DNA of 64,000 bases. It comes from UMGS1601 sp900553335 (GTDB lineage: Bacteria; Bacillota; Clostridia; Oscillospirales; Ruminococcaceae). The DNA is taken from assembly GCA_937920725.1 (NCBI GenBank), contig CALEUW010000027.1:14784-78783 (forward strand), given 5' to 3'. The notes beneath the pieces are model-generated. The model searched no databases, was not told the origin of the DNA, and saw nothing but the letters and a program-made list of their open reading frames with translations. Positions 15,575 through 23,232 of the stretch are shown here, one piece after another. Made by a program: the position numbers and the translations under genes. Every line of letters starts with the position of its first letter. The stretch's first letter is position 1.

Positions 15575-17341
15575 ATGGATATGCTTAACATCAAAATAAA
15601 CGGAATGGAGTTTGAGGCTCCTAAGGGAACTACAGTTCTTGAGGCTGCAAGGCTTGCAAACGTTGAGATCCCTACTCTTTGTTTTCTCAAGGATATAAAC
15701 GAAATAGGCGCTTGCCGTATTTGTATCGTTGAGGTTTCAGAAAAAAGAGGAGAAGCGATGGGTCCTAAGAGAATGATCGCTTCATGCGTATACCCGATTT
15801 CCGAAGGTATGCACATTTACACCAACACACCCAAGGTTTTGGAATCAAGAAAGAAAACTCTTGAGCTTATTCTTTCAAATCATGAGAGAAAATGTCTTTC
15901 ATGTGTAAGAAGTGGAAACTGTGAGCTTCAAAAGCTTTGTAAGGACATGGGTGTTGACGCTGAAAGCGCATATGACGGCGAGGTTACATCATTTGATCTT
16001 GACACCTCTGCCGCACATATGGTAAGAGATAACAACAAATGTATTTTATGCAGAAGATGCGTTGCAGTTTGTGAAAAAACTCAGGGCATCGGCGTTATCG
16101 GCGCAAATGAAAGAGGCTTTAGAACTAACATTGCCTGTGCCTTTGAGGACGATCTTGCTAACACATCATGTGTTTCCTGCGGACAGTGTATCGCTGTTTG
16201 TCCTGTAGGCGCTCTTTATGAGAAAGACAACACATCGGCTATTTTTGAAGCTCTTTCTGACGAAAGCAAGACAGTTATTGTTCAAACCGCTCCTGCCGTT
16301 CGTGCGGCTCTCGGAGAAGAATTTGGTTATCCGATCGGAACAGATGTTGAAGGAAAAATGGCTGCTGCGCTCAGACGTCTTGGCTTTAGCAAGGTTTTTG
16401 ACACTGACTTTGCGGCTGATCTCACTATTATGGAGGAAGCTCACGAGTTCTTAGACAGATTTAAAAACGGAGGAAAGCTTCCGCTTATCACTTCCTGTTC
16501 ACCCGGATGGGTAAAATACTGTGAACATTACTTCCCTGATATGACGGAAAACCTTTCTTCATGTAAATCTCCAATGCAGATGTTCGGCGCAACAGCTAAG
16601 ACATATTATGCAGATAAATTGGGAATCAAGCCTGACGATATGGTTGTTGTTGCAGTTATGCCTTGTACAGCAAAGAAGTTTGAGATAGGCAGAGATGACG
16701 AAGACGCAGCAGGAATTGCGGACGTTGACTTTGCAATAACAACCCGTGAGCTTGCAAGAATGATCGACAGGGCAGGAATCAAGTTTACCGAGCTTCCTGA
16801 TGAAGAATTTGATGCACCTCTGGGAATTTCAACCGGTGCGGGAGTTATCTTCGGTGCAACAGGCGGAGTTATGGAAGCAGCTCTCAGAACTGCTGTTGAA
16901 GAATTAACAGGTGAAGAGCTTGAAGCTGTTGACTTTACAGATGTTCGTGGAACAGAAGGCATAAAAGAAGCTACTTATAATGTTGCGGGAATCGACGTTA
17001 AGGTTGCAGTAGCTTCCGGTCTTTCAAACGCAAGAGAGCTTTTAAACAAGGTTAAATCAGGAGAAGCTGATTATCAGTTTATCGAAATTATGGGATGCCC
17101 CGGCGGATGCGTAAACGGCGGAGGACAGCCTCAGCAGCCTGGCTGGGTAAGAAATACTGTTGATATCAAATCGCTCCGTGCAAAGGTTCTTTACGATCTT
17201 GACAAGAGCATGCCGATAAGAAAATCTCATGAAAACCCTGCTATAAAGCAAGTGTACGAGGAATATTTCGGCGAGCCCGGAAGCGAAAAGGCTCATCACA
17301 TTCTTCATACATCTTATGTTAAGAGAGGCCTATACAAATAA
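15575..17341 (+). CDS. hydA: [FeFe] hydrogenase catalytic subunit HydA
   Basis: The 588-residue catalytic subunit contains an N-terminal [2Fe-2S] domain (CFLKDINEIGACRICIV), the His-ligated cluster region HERKCLSCVRSGNCELQKLC, a double [4Fe-4S] domain (CILCRRCVAVCEKTQG and CVSCGQCIAVCP), and the H-cluster domain. The H-cluster signatures are TSCSPGWVKYCE, MPCTAKKFE and GCPGGCVNGGGQP, so the active-site ligands are intact. A short small-subunit-like tail ends the protein (VYEEYFGEPGSEKAHHILHT). It closes the operon and is followed by a strong terminator. Maturases HydEFG are not in the window. Confidence 0.97.
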   Translation: MDMLNIKINGMEFEAPKGTTVLEAARLANVEIPTLCFLKDINEIGACRICIVEVSEKRGEAMGPKRMIASCVYPISEGMHIYTNTPKVLESRKKTLELILSNHERKCLSCVRSGNCELQKLCKDMGVDAESAYDGEVTSFDLDTSAAHMVRDNNKCILCRRCVAVCEKTQGIGVIGANERGFRTNIACAFEDDLANTSCVSCGQCIAVCPVGALYEKDNTSAIFEALSDESKTVIVQTAPAVRAALGEEFGYPIGTDVEGKMAAALRRLGFSKVFDTDFAADLTIMEEAHEFLDRFKNGGKLPLITSCSPGWVKYCEHYFPDMTENLSSCKSPMQMFGATAKTYYADKLGIKPDDMVVVAVMPCTAKKFEIGRDDEDAAGIADVDFAITTRELARMIDRAGIKFTELPDEEFDAPLGISTGAGVIFGATGGVMEAALRTAVEELTGEELEAVDFTDVRGTEGIKEATYNVAGIDVKVAVASGLSNARELLNKVKSGEADYQFIEIMGCPGGCVNGGGQPQQPGWVRNTVDIKSLRAKVLYDLDKSMPIRKSHENPAIKQVYEEYFGEPGSEKAHHILHTSYVKRGLYK

Positions 17342-17352
17342 CAGAAAAGGCA

Positions 17353-17389
17353 AAGAGCGCACCGTTTTGATGCGCTCTTACTTTTTTTA
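17353..17389 (+). terminator. Terminator of hydrogenase operon
   Basis: AAGAGCGCA (17353-17361) pairs perfectly with TGCGCTCTT (17371-17379), followed by CTTTTTTT shortly after the hydA stop. Confidence 0.9.
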
Positions 17390-17401
17390 CAGTAAAAAAG
17401 T

Positions 17402-17432
17402 AACCTGTGTGCGTAAAATGCGTACACAGGTT
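17402..17432. terminator. Bidirectional terminator between hydA and CAP-domain gene
   Basis: AACCTGTGT and ACACAGGTT arms form a stem with TTTTATTTTT on the plus side and T6 on the minus side, so it can also stop the convergent transcript of the CAP gene. Confidence 0.8.
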
Positions 17433-17438
17433 TTATTT

Positions 17439-18797
17439 TTATCTGGTTTTAGCAGCCGCTTTTGCAGCAGTACTCGCCGAAGTAATCTTGGCTGTCGTTT
17501 CAGTAGCTTTTGCCGCTGTTTTAGTCTTAGTTACAGTATTTTCTTCGGCTGCGGCAGGATTCTCGGGAAGCGTAGAAGCAACTTCCTCAAGCGGTGTATA
17601 AAAACATGCTGTCCAATAGTCAAACTTATAGTTTTTATCATCTTCCAGATAATAGTGAGAGCTTCCGAAGTATTTGAACTTAGGGTTTAAAATGTTGCTT
17701 CGCATACTCTCGCTTGTCATCCATTGTGAAACCGTTTCAATTGCACTTTGCTGTCCTGCGGCAATGTTTTCACCGTATATCTTATATGACAAGCCATAAT
17801 CACTCATTATAGTTCTAAGCTCTCTTCCGTCAAACCGTTTATGCTCAAAACGAGCAGAAATTTCTTTTGCCCTGACAAGCGCCGCCTGATCTAGAGTTTT
17901 TCCTGCCAAAAGCGGCTCAAGTCCCCTGTTTGTCCTCTCAGTATTTACAAGCCTTAAAAGCTCTGTACAGTAGCTGTCAACAGGATTGTACGGCGGCAGC
18001 GTCGTGGTGGTGGTAGTTGTTGTGGTGGTTGTCGTGGTAGTTGTTGTTTTCGCAGTAGTTTTTGCCGTTGCTTTTACAGTTTTTTTAGACGTTATTTTTG
18101 CAGTTGTCTTTGCTGTAGTTTTGGCAGTAGTTTTGACTGTTGTCTTTAACGTTGTTATGGTGTTTCCTGACTCATCAGTTTCAATAGTTGTTGTCGTAGG
18201 CTCTGTAGTAGTTGTTTTAGGCATAGCAGTAAACCTTGACCTTTTTCCGCTTACAGTTGTTTTTTTGGTTGTTGTTGAAACTGCAGTAGTTGTTGTTGTA
18301 GGCTCAGCCTTCAAAACTCTCATAGCCAAAAGGTCTATATAAATATTTCCGTCTAAAACCTCAAGAGTATGTCCGTTTATAAGAAATGTTTTAGTTTCAC
18401 TTCCAAGGCTTGTTTTAAAGGTTAGCTTCCCGTCAGTTTCGCTTACGCTTAGCCTATTTCCTAAATCGTCGAGAAACTCGCTTTGCTTCAATCGATTTCC
18501 GAGTGAATCGCATAGCAGATAGCTTTCCTCTCCTCCAAGCTTAATAAAAGTAACCGCATCAAGCATAAAGCTCGTGACATATTCCTTTTCTGTGCCCTCT
18601 ACCTGAACCTTTGTAAGAACCTCCGGGGTATCAAAAATTTCGCTTCCCTCAATTGTAATTCCCGAAATGCTCTGCTGTGAAAGCTCCGACTTTCCGTTCG
18701 TGTTACCTGACTTAAATACAAAATAAACTGCTGCTGCAGCAACGGCTATAATCATTAACGATACAAAAACCGCTCCCGCTTTTTTAAATTTTTTCAA
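17439..18797 (-). CDS. Membrane-anchored CAP-domain protein with Thr-rich linker (copy 1)
   Basis: The 452-residue protein has an N-terminal membrane anchor (residues about 8-30), a beta-rich region, a long Thr/Lys-rich linker (about 165-275, ending in a run of some 14 Thr), a CAP/SCP domain (about 280-410) and an Ala/Thr/Lys-rich tail. The CAP domain shows YCTELLRLVNTERTNRGL, the FEHKRFDGRE His, GENIAAGQ and the closing YWTACFYTPL. Bacterial CAP proteins are extracellular with uncertain substrates. The linker probably crosses the wall. Start is TTG with GGAGG 8 bases upstream. It is a tandem paralogue of the next gene; the tail after FYTPL is unique to this copy. Confidence 0.85.
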   Translation of the reverse strand: MKKFKKAGAVFVSLMIIAVAAAAVYFVFKSGNTNGKSELSQQSISGITIEGSEIFDTPEVLTKVQVEGTEKEYVTSFMLDAVTFIKLGGEESYLLCDSLGNRLKQSEFLDDLGNRLSVSETDGKLTFKTSLGSETKTFLINGHTLEVLDGNIYIDLLAMRVLKAEPTTTTTAVSTTTKKTTVSGKRSRFTAMPKTTTTEPTTTTIETDESGNTITTLKTTVKTTAKTTAKTTAKITSKKTVKATAKTTAKTTTTTTTTTTTTTTTTLPPYNPVDSYCTELLRLVNTERTNRGLEPLLAGKTLDQAALVRAKEISARFEHKRFDGRELRTIMSDYGLSYKIYGENIAAGQQSAIETVSQWMTSESMRSNILNPKFKYFGSSHYYLEDDKNYKFDYWTACFYTPLEEVASTLPENPAAAEENTVTKTKTAAKATETTAKITSASTAAKAAAKTR

Positions 18798-18869
18798 CGC
18801 CGGATCCTCCTTACAGTTTTTTAAAGCTTAAAGCCGCCGCCGATAACTCGACAAGCGGCAGATTATTCT

Positions 18870-19988
18870 TTACAGCGGTGTGTAGAAAAGCTGAATCCAG
18901 TAATCATAAAAGTAATTGCTGTCGCCGCCTACAAAAACGTGTCCGAGTCCCATATACTCGTAGTTCGCATTTAAAATATTAGCTCTGTGGTCAGGTGAAT
19001 TCATCCAGTCGTTTACAACCTCCTGAGCCGTTTGAGAGCCGCACGCAAGATTTTCTCCCATATACTTAAACGACAGACCGTAGTCGCTTAGAACTGAGCT
19101 TACCGACCTTCCGTCAGGCCGCTGATGTGCCTGAAGAGAAGTTATCTCCTTCGCTCTAACCAAAGACGCCTGATCCAAAAGATATATTGCTTTAAGCGGG
19201 TTTAGTCCATGATTCGATCTTTCAATATTTACAAGACGCAAAACCTCCGCACAATCTCCCGACGGAGTATATGACGCGAATGTTGTTGTGGTAGCTTTTG
19301 TTGTAGTTGTCGTGGTAGTTGTAGTAGTTGTTGTTGTCGTTTGCGGTTTAGTCTGCTGCGTCTGACGATCGACTGAATTCACCTTAGAGGTTGTTGTTTT
19401 TGCCGATGTCTTTTCTGTAGTTTTTTCAGTTTTTGCAGTAGTTGTCTTTGAGGTTGTTTTTTCAGTCGCTGCAGTTACCGCTCCACTTGGAACAGAAAGC
19501 TTATAATCATCAACAACCAAAACACCGTTACTCAATGAAACTAAGTGAGTATTTACCGTAAACTTATTGACTTCCTCGCCTGCGGTATTTTTAAATCTCA
19601 GCTTACCGTCCTTTGTATACGCTGTGAGTCTGTTACCCTCATCGTCCAAAAAGTCTGTTTGCTCCCAAATATTTCCTGTATTTGATACAATGATGTATTT
19701 TCCATTCTCCTGCCTAATCTGTGTTATAGAGTCAATATCAAAAGATGCAAGATACTCGCTGTTTGTCTTTTCATCTGTCTGAATATCAAGAGAATAATCT
19801 GCTGTAAAAATTTCACCGTTTCCCTCAATGGAAATCGCCGAAAGCTTCTGCTCCAAAACTTCAGTTTCTGAATTTATATACATCACCGCAGAATATATAT
19901 ACAAACCAATTATTGTGATTCCTATAACAAACACTACAGCCGCTATTAATTTTTCGTGCTTTTGGAGTTTATCAAGTAAGTTTTTCAT
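18870..19988 (-). CDS. Membrane-anchored CAP-domain protein with Thr-rich linker (copy 2)
   Basis: The 372-residue paralogue of the downstream gene has the same order: a membrane anchor at about 14-35, a beta-rich region with ISIEGNGEIF and VNTHLVSLSNGVL, a Thr-rich linker at about 175-240 and a CAP domain at about 245-372. The CAP domain has DCAEVLRLVNIERSNHGL, AHQRPDGRS, GENLACGSQTAQEVVNDWM and DHRANILNANYEYMGLGH, a closer match to the consensus than copy 1. It ends at FYTPL without a tail. The two genes are 72 bp apart on the same strand and probably co-transcribed after a duplication. Confidence 0.87.
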   Translation of the reverse strand: MKNLLDKLQKHEKLIAAVVFVIGITIIGLYIYSAVMYINSETEVLEQKLSAISIEGNGEIFTADYSLDIQTDEKTNSEYLASFDIDSITQIRQENGKYIIVSNTGNIWEQTDFLDDEGNRLTAYTKDGKLRFKNTAGEEVNKFTVNTHLVSLSNGVLVVDDYKLSVPSGAVTAATEKTTSKTTTAKTEKTTEKTSAKTTTSKVNSVDRQTQQTKPQTTTTTTTTTTTTTTKATTTTFASYTPSGDCAEVLRLVNIERSNHGLNPLKAIYLLDQASLVRAKEITSLQAHQRPDGRSVSSVLSDYGLSFKYMGENLACGSQTAQEVVNDWMNSPDHRANILNANYEYMGLGHVFVGGDSNYFYDYWIQLFYTPL

Positions 19989-20016
19989 AACCTTACCCTT
20001 TCATATATATCTAATC

Positions 20017-21420
20017 TCATTTACTGTCTTTTGATTCCTTAATTTTTGCCGGTGCTTTTGCAGAAGGGGTAAACTCTTCCTCTCCAACTCCTTCGGTACT
20101 TTCCGGAGTAAACAGTATTCTAATCGTCTGCAGCATTATACGCAAATCAAGCAGTAAAGAATACTGCTCAATATACATAAGATCAAGCTTTAACTTATCA
20201 TACGGAGTTGTGTTGTATTTTCCCAAAACCTGAGCGTATCCTGTAAGGCCGGCTTTTACCTTAAGACGGTAAGAAAACTCCGGCATATGCTGTTCATACT
20301 CCCGAGCGATCTCAGGTCTTTCAGGTCTTGGACCTACAAATGACATATCTCCCTTTAACACATTTAAAAACTGAGGAAGCTCATCAAACCTTACCTTTCG
20401 CATAAAATGCCCTATCGGAGTTATTCTATCGTCCCTTTCCGAAGCCAGCCTTGCCTTTCCATCGCTCTCAGCGTTTTCTATCATGCTTCTGAATTTATAA
20501 ACATAAAATTCCCTGCCGTCACGAGTAAGCCTGACCTGTTTATAGAAAACAGGACCATGATCATAAAGCTTAATCAATACTGCACATACCAGCATTATTG
20601 GAGAGGATATGATTACACAAATCAAGCTAAGCAGTATATCTATCGTTCTCTTTATGATCTTCTCCTCAAAAGTAAATCCGATATTCCTCGAAAGATAAAG
20701 CGGCGTATCAAAAACATGAATCTCATCACATCCCTTTAAAATTATATCGGATATTTTGGGATTAATGTATGTTCTTATTGATTTTTCATAAGCGTATTTT
20801 AAAAGCTTGTTTCTTATTTCTGCGGGAATATCGCATATAATAAGACCGTCATAGCCTACTATTTTTTCCTTTATCTCATCAAGCGGAACGCTTATGCTGA
20901 TTGACGAACAAATAATATACTTGTCAACTCTCATGCTCATTTTCTGAACAAGATCTCTCGCTGCCGTACTTCCATATACAATTATCATTCTTTTCGGAGG
21001 ATAAATATGGGCATATACCTTCTTTGAAACTATACACCATATTATCGCTGCTGCAATATCAAACATTGTTAATCCGATCATAGGCAGAAGCGAAAGAAAT
21101 CCTCGTCTTATAAGGCTGATCAAAAAGTAGATGACAAAGTTCGACATTAAAATAGCAAGCACCTGCGAAAGAACAAGGCCCGAAATTTTCAGCGAGCCAA
21201 CCTTATATGCATTTACGAGCCTTGAAAAGACAATGTATATAAGCATATATATGAGCATCAGAAGAACATTACCTCTTCTCCACAAGGTATCTGTTCTAAG
21301 TTCAGGGGAATAGTTATAGTAATTTTGCCATGTGGCATTAAACACAGCGCCTAAAATAAGGACTATTATAAGTGCAAACATAAACATCATCATGCGCTTA
21401 AACTGTTCTTTATTCTTCAA
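20017..21420 (-). CDS. Polyprenyl-phosphate sugar phosphotransferase (exopolysaccharide initiation)
   Basis: The 467-residue membrane enzyme transfers a sugar 1-phosphate to undecaprenyl phosphate, starting assembly of a surface polysaccharide. The N-terminal part (about 10-130) has four hydrophobic segments; the middle holds a CoA-binding-like region (RMIIVYGSTAARDL). The C-terminal bacterial sugar transferase domain (from about residue 255) shows KRTIDILLSLICVIISSPI, GPVFYKQVRLTRDG, YKFRSM, RKVRFDELPQFLNVLKGDMSFVGPRPERP and GLTGYAQV. The start is taken as TTG with AGGTGG upstream; an internal Met cluster at residue 10 is an alternative. It lies by a glycosyltransferase gene and a cluster of R elements. 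Confidence 0.9.
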   Translation of the reverse strand: MKNKEQFKRMMMFMFALIIVLILGAVFNATWQNYYNYSPELRTDTLWRRGNVLLMLIYMLIYIVFSRLVNAYKVGSLKISGLVLSQVLAILMSNFVIYFLISLIRRGFLSLLPMIGLTMFDIAAAIIWCIVSKKVYAHIYPPKRMIIVYGSTAARDLVQKMSMRVDKYIICSSISISVPLDEIKEKIVGYDGLIICDIPAEIRNKLLKYAYEKSIRTYINPKISDIILKGCDEIHVFDTPLYLSRNIGFTFEEKIIKRTIDILLSLICVIISSPIMLVCAVLIKLYDHGPVFYKQVRLTRDGREFYVYKFRSMIENAESDGKARLASERDDRITPIGHFMRKVRFDELPQFLNVLKGDMSFVGPRPERPEIAREYEQHMPEFSYRLKVKAGLTGYAQVLGKYNTTPYDKLKLDLMYIEQYSLLLDLRIMLQTIRILFTPESTEGVGEEEFTPSAKAPAKIKESKDSK

Positions 21421-21485
21421 GTTTTACATTACCACCTTTCAAGCAGACGGAAACGAAGAGTAATAGTTTTAATATAAATACTTTG

Positions 21486-21627
21486 TTTAATAAGGGATAC
21501 TGCCCCGTCATTCAATGATTATTAAGCTTTAGCCGTGAGATTACATTATCTCACTTTGAAACTAAATCGAAACCCATTGCCCAAAATTTGTACAACACCT
21601 AAATTCGGAGGCAGGGGCATCATTAAT
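21486..21627 (+). repeat. Dispersed structured element, copy R2 (degenerate)
   Basis: It opens with TTTAATAAGGGATACTGCCC then GTCATTCAA, keeps a central stem (GTGAGAT/ATCTCAC) and ends in GGCAGGGGCATC. The TTTAATAAG end is 65 bp upstream of the minus-strand sugar-transferase start. Homology to the other copies is clear at both ends and weak in the middle. Confidence 0.55.
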
Positions 21628-21628
21628 G

Positions 21629-21748
21629 TTCAATAAGGGTGCAGCCCCGTTATTCAACGTTTTAGCGGTGAACCCTATCCCACACTGAAACTCTAAAGGG
21701 CTAATGCCAGGTCATTTGTTAAATGACGGAACGCTACCCTTTATTGAA
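21629..21748. repeat. Dispersed structured element, copy R3 (head-to-head inverted pair)
   Basis: This copy has the TTCAATAAGGG end on both sides: it starts with TTCAATAAGGGTGCAGCCCC and ends with the complement of TTCAATAAAGGG. The halves are two family 5-prime ends facing each other around the central stem, giving about 30 bp of terminal inverted repeat. The 21421-22055 gap is otherwise AT-rich, with R2, R3 and R4 filling about 60% of it. Confidence 0.65.
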
Positions 21749-21923
21749 TCTCAGACTATGGCTAGTATACCACAATTTACACTCTTTTTCAAGATATATT
21801 TTACATTAATAATTACATTGTACAAGAACTGACATCACTTTAAATTTTCCTTGATGCCAATTGTTCTCATTGACAAAAAATACGTTATATAGTAAAATAT
21901 ATACAGTGATTTAAAACAATCAG

Positions 21924-22035
21924 TTCAATAAGGGCGCAGCCCTGTTATTCAACGTTTTCAGCGAGGGATTCTATCCCACCGCTGAAAAAATTAAGTGGAA
22001 CCCGCCGCTTATAGAGGCTGGGACATCTTAATTTA
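21924..22035 (+). repeat. Dispersed structured element, copy R4
   Basis: TTCAATAAGGGCGCAGCCC is the terminal GC hairpin. TTTTCAGCG pairs with CGCTGAAAA in the central stem (around 21957-21988), followed by GTGGAACCCGCCGC and the GGGACAT end. The element stops about 6 bp before the AGGTGAG Shine-Dalgarno of the glycosyltransferase gene, here in the opposite orientation to most copies. Confidence 0.75.
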
Positions 22036-22055
22036 ATTATAGGTGAGATAAATTT

Positions 22056-22901
22056 ATGGATATGGATTTTATAAGAAAAAATCTGCCGCCTTACAGCGTT
22101 TTGATGTCTGTTTATGTCAAAGAAAAGCCGGCAAATTTATCAGAAAGCTTAGAGAGCATTTTAGAGCAAACAGTTCCTCCGGATGAGCTTGTTCTTGTTT
22201 GTGACGGTAGACTTACCGATGAGCTTAACGTCATTATTAAGGCGTTTGAAAGTGAATACAGTGATATCTTCCGCTCTGTCAGGCTTCTTGAAAATGTCGG
22301 TACGGGAATGGCGGCAAACGAAGGAATAAAGGCTTGTCAAAATGAGCTTATAGCAAAAATGGATTCTGATGATATATGTGTTCCTGACAGATTTCAGCGC
22401 CAGCTTATGATGTTTTTAAAAAACCCGAAGCTTGATATGGTTGGAGGATACATTGAAGAGTTTGATGATGATACGAGAAAACCTATCGCTGTCAAAAAAA
22501 CTCCTATCAGTCATGAGGAAATTATAAAATATGCTAAGAGGAGAAGTCCTTTTAACAACCAAACGCTTATCTATCGCAAATCGTTTGCTCAAAAGGTTGG
22601 CGGATACACCAACATAAAGCGCTGTGAGGACTATGAGTTCATAACAAAAATGCTCATGGCAGGGGCAATAGGTGAAAATCTGCCGGAGGTTTTAGTGAAA
22701 TACCGTGTCACTAAGGATAACTACAAGCGCAGAAAAAACTGGGCCAATACTAAAAGTTTTATAAAGGTTCGCTGGGGACTTCATAAATCAGGCTTTTCAT
22801 CTCTTTGGGACTTTTTTGTGCCTACTGCAGCGCAGCTTATACTTTTTATTATGCCCGAAAAATTTACAAGTTGGGCATACAGCAAATTCTTACGAAAATA
22901 A
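22056..22901 (+). CDS. Glycosyltransferase family 2
   Basis: The 281-residue GT-A fold glycosyltransferase probably acts in polysaccharide assembly. The N-terminal nucleotide-sugar site is YSVLMSVYVKEKPANLSESLESILEQT, with the metal-binding DxD as KMDSDDICVPDRF and the acceptor-side CEDYEFITKML. The C-terminus carries one hydrophobic stretch (FFVPTAAQLILFIMP). The N-terminal segment resembles the AmsE/WcaA-type subgroup. It is transcribed away from the sugar phosphotransferase and separated from it by three repeat elements. SD AGGTGAG is 8 bases from the ATG. The sugar specificity cannot be read. Confidence 0.9.
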   Translation: MDMDFIRKNLPPYSVLMSVYVKEKPANLSESLESILEQTVPPDELVLVCDGRLTDELNVIIKAFESEYSDIFRSVRLLENVGTGMAANEGIKACQNELIAKMDSDDICVPDRFQRQLMMFLKNPKLDMVGGYIEEFDDDTRKPIAVKKTPISHEEIIKYAKRRSPFNNQTLIYRKSFAQKVGGYTNIKRCEDYEFITKMLMAGAIGENLPEVLVKYRVTKDNYKRRKNWANTKSFIKVRWGLHKSGFSSLWDFFVPTAAQLILFIMPEKFTSWAYSKFLRK

Positions 22902-23045
22902 ATTTTAATTGACCTGCTCTGTATCTTTCCTTTTAAGTCTAAATTTAGAGCATCGTTAATTCTCGGTCGTAAACCTAAGCTTTATTCGACCTGCTGTTTT
23001 CAATAAATTACAGGTTTTATTCTCTGTTCTATTAAAAGTCTTGTT

Positions 23046-23127
23046 TTCAATAAGGGGCATTGCCCCGTCATTTAACAAACGACCGAGCATTAACCCCTTA
23101 GAAACGGGGAACATAATCGTTGTTTAT
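23046..23127 (+). repeat. Dispersed structured element, copy R5 (short form)
   Basis: A short copy: TTCAATAAGGGGCATTGCCC hairpin, AACAAACGACCGAGCATT, then directly the GGGGAACATAATCGTTGTT end, without the central TTTCAG stem-loop. AACAAACGA near one end pairs with TCGTTGTT at the other. It sits between two terminator-like CCTGCTG hairpins downstream of the glycosyltransferase gene. Confidence 0.75.
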
Positions 23128-23135
23128 GCATTCGA

Positions 23136-23163
23136 CCTGCTGTTTTTAACGGCAGGTTTTTTT
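23136..23163 (+). terminator. Terminator downstream of glycosyltransferase gene
   Basis: CCTGC/GCAGG stem followed by TTTTTTT. A similar but weaker hairpin (CCTGCTG near 22990) precedes element R5, so R5 may have split a duplicated terminator region. Confidence 0.75.
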
Positions 23164-23170
23164 ATTTACT

Positions 23171-23214
23171 CAAAAAAACAAAAAAGCGGCAGAGGTAAAG
23201 TTCCTCTGCCGCTT
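23171..23214 (-). terminator. Terminator of pyruvate:ferredoxin oxidoreductase gene
   Basis: AAGCGGCAGAGG (23184-23195) and CCTCTGCCGCTT (23203-23214) form a perfect 12-bp stem followed on the minus strand by a long T-rich tract. Confidence 0.92.
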
Positions 23215-23232
23215 AGAGTTTAAATTTAGAGA

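Noticed and set aside
17986..18342. Long plus-strand frame rich in Val opposite the Thr linker
   Set aside because: It is the complement of ACN codon runs in a real gene on the other strand, with no Shine-Dalgarno.
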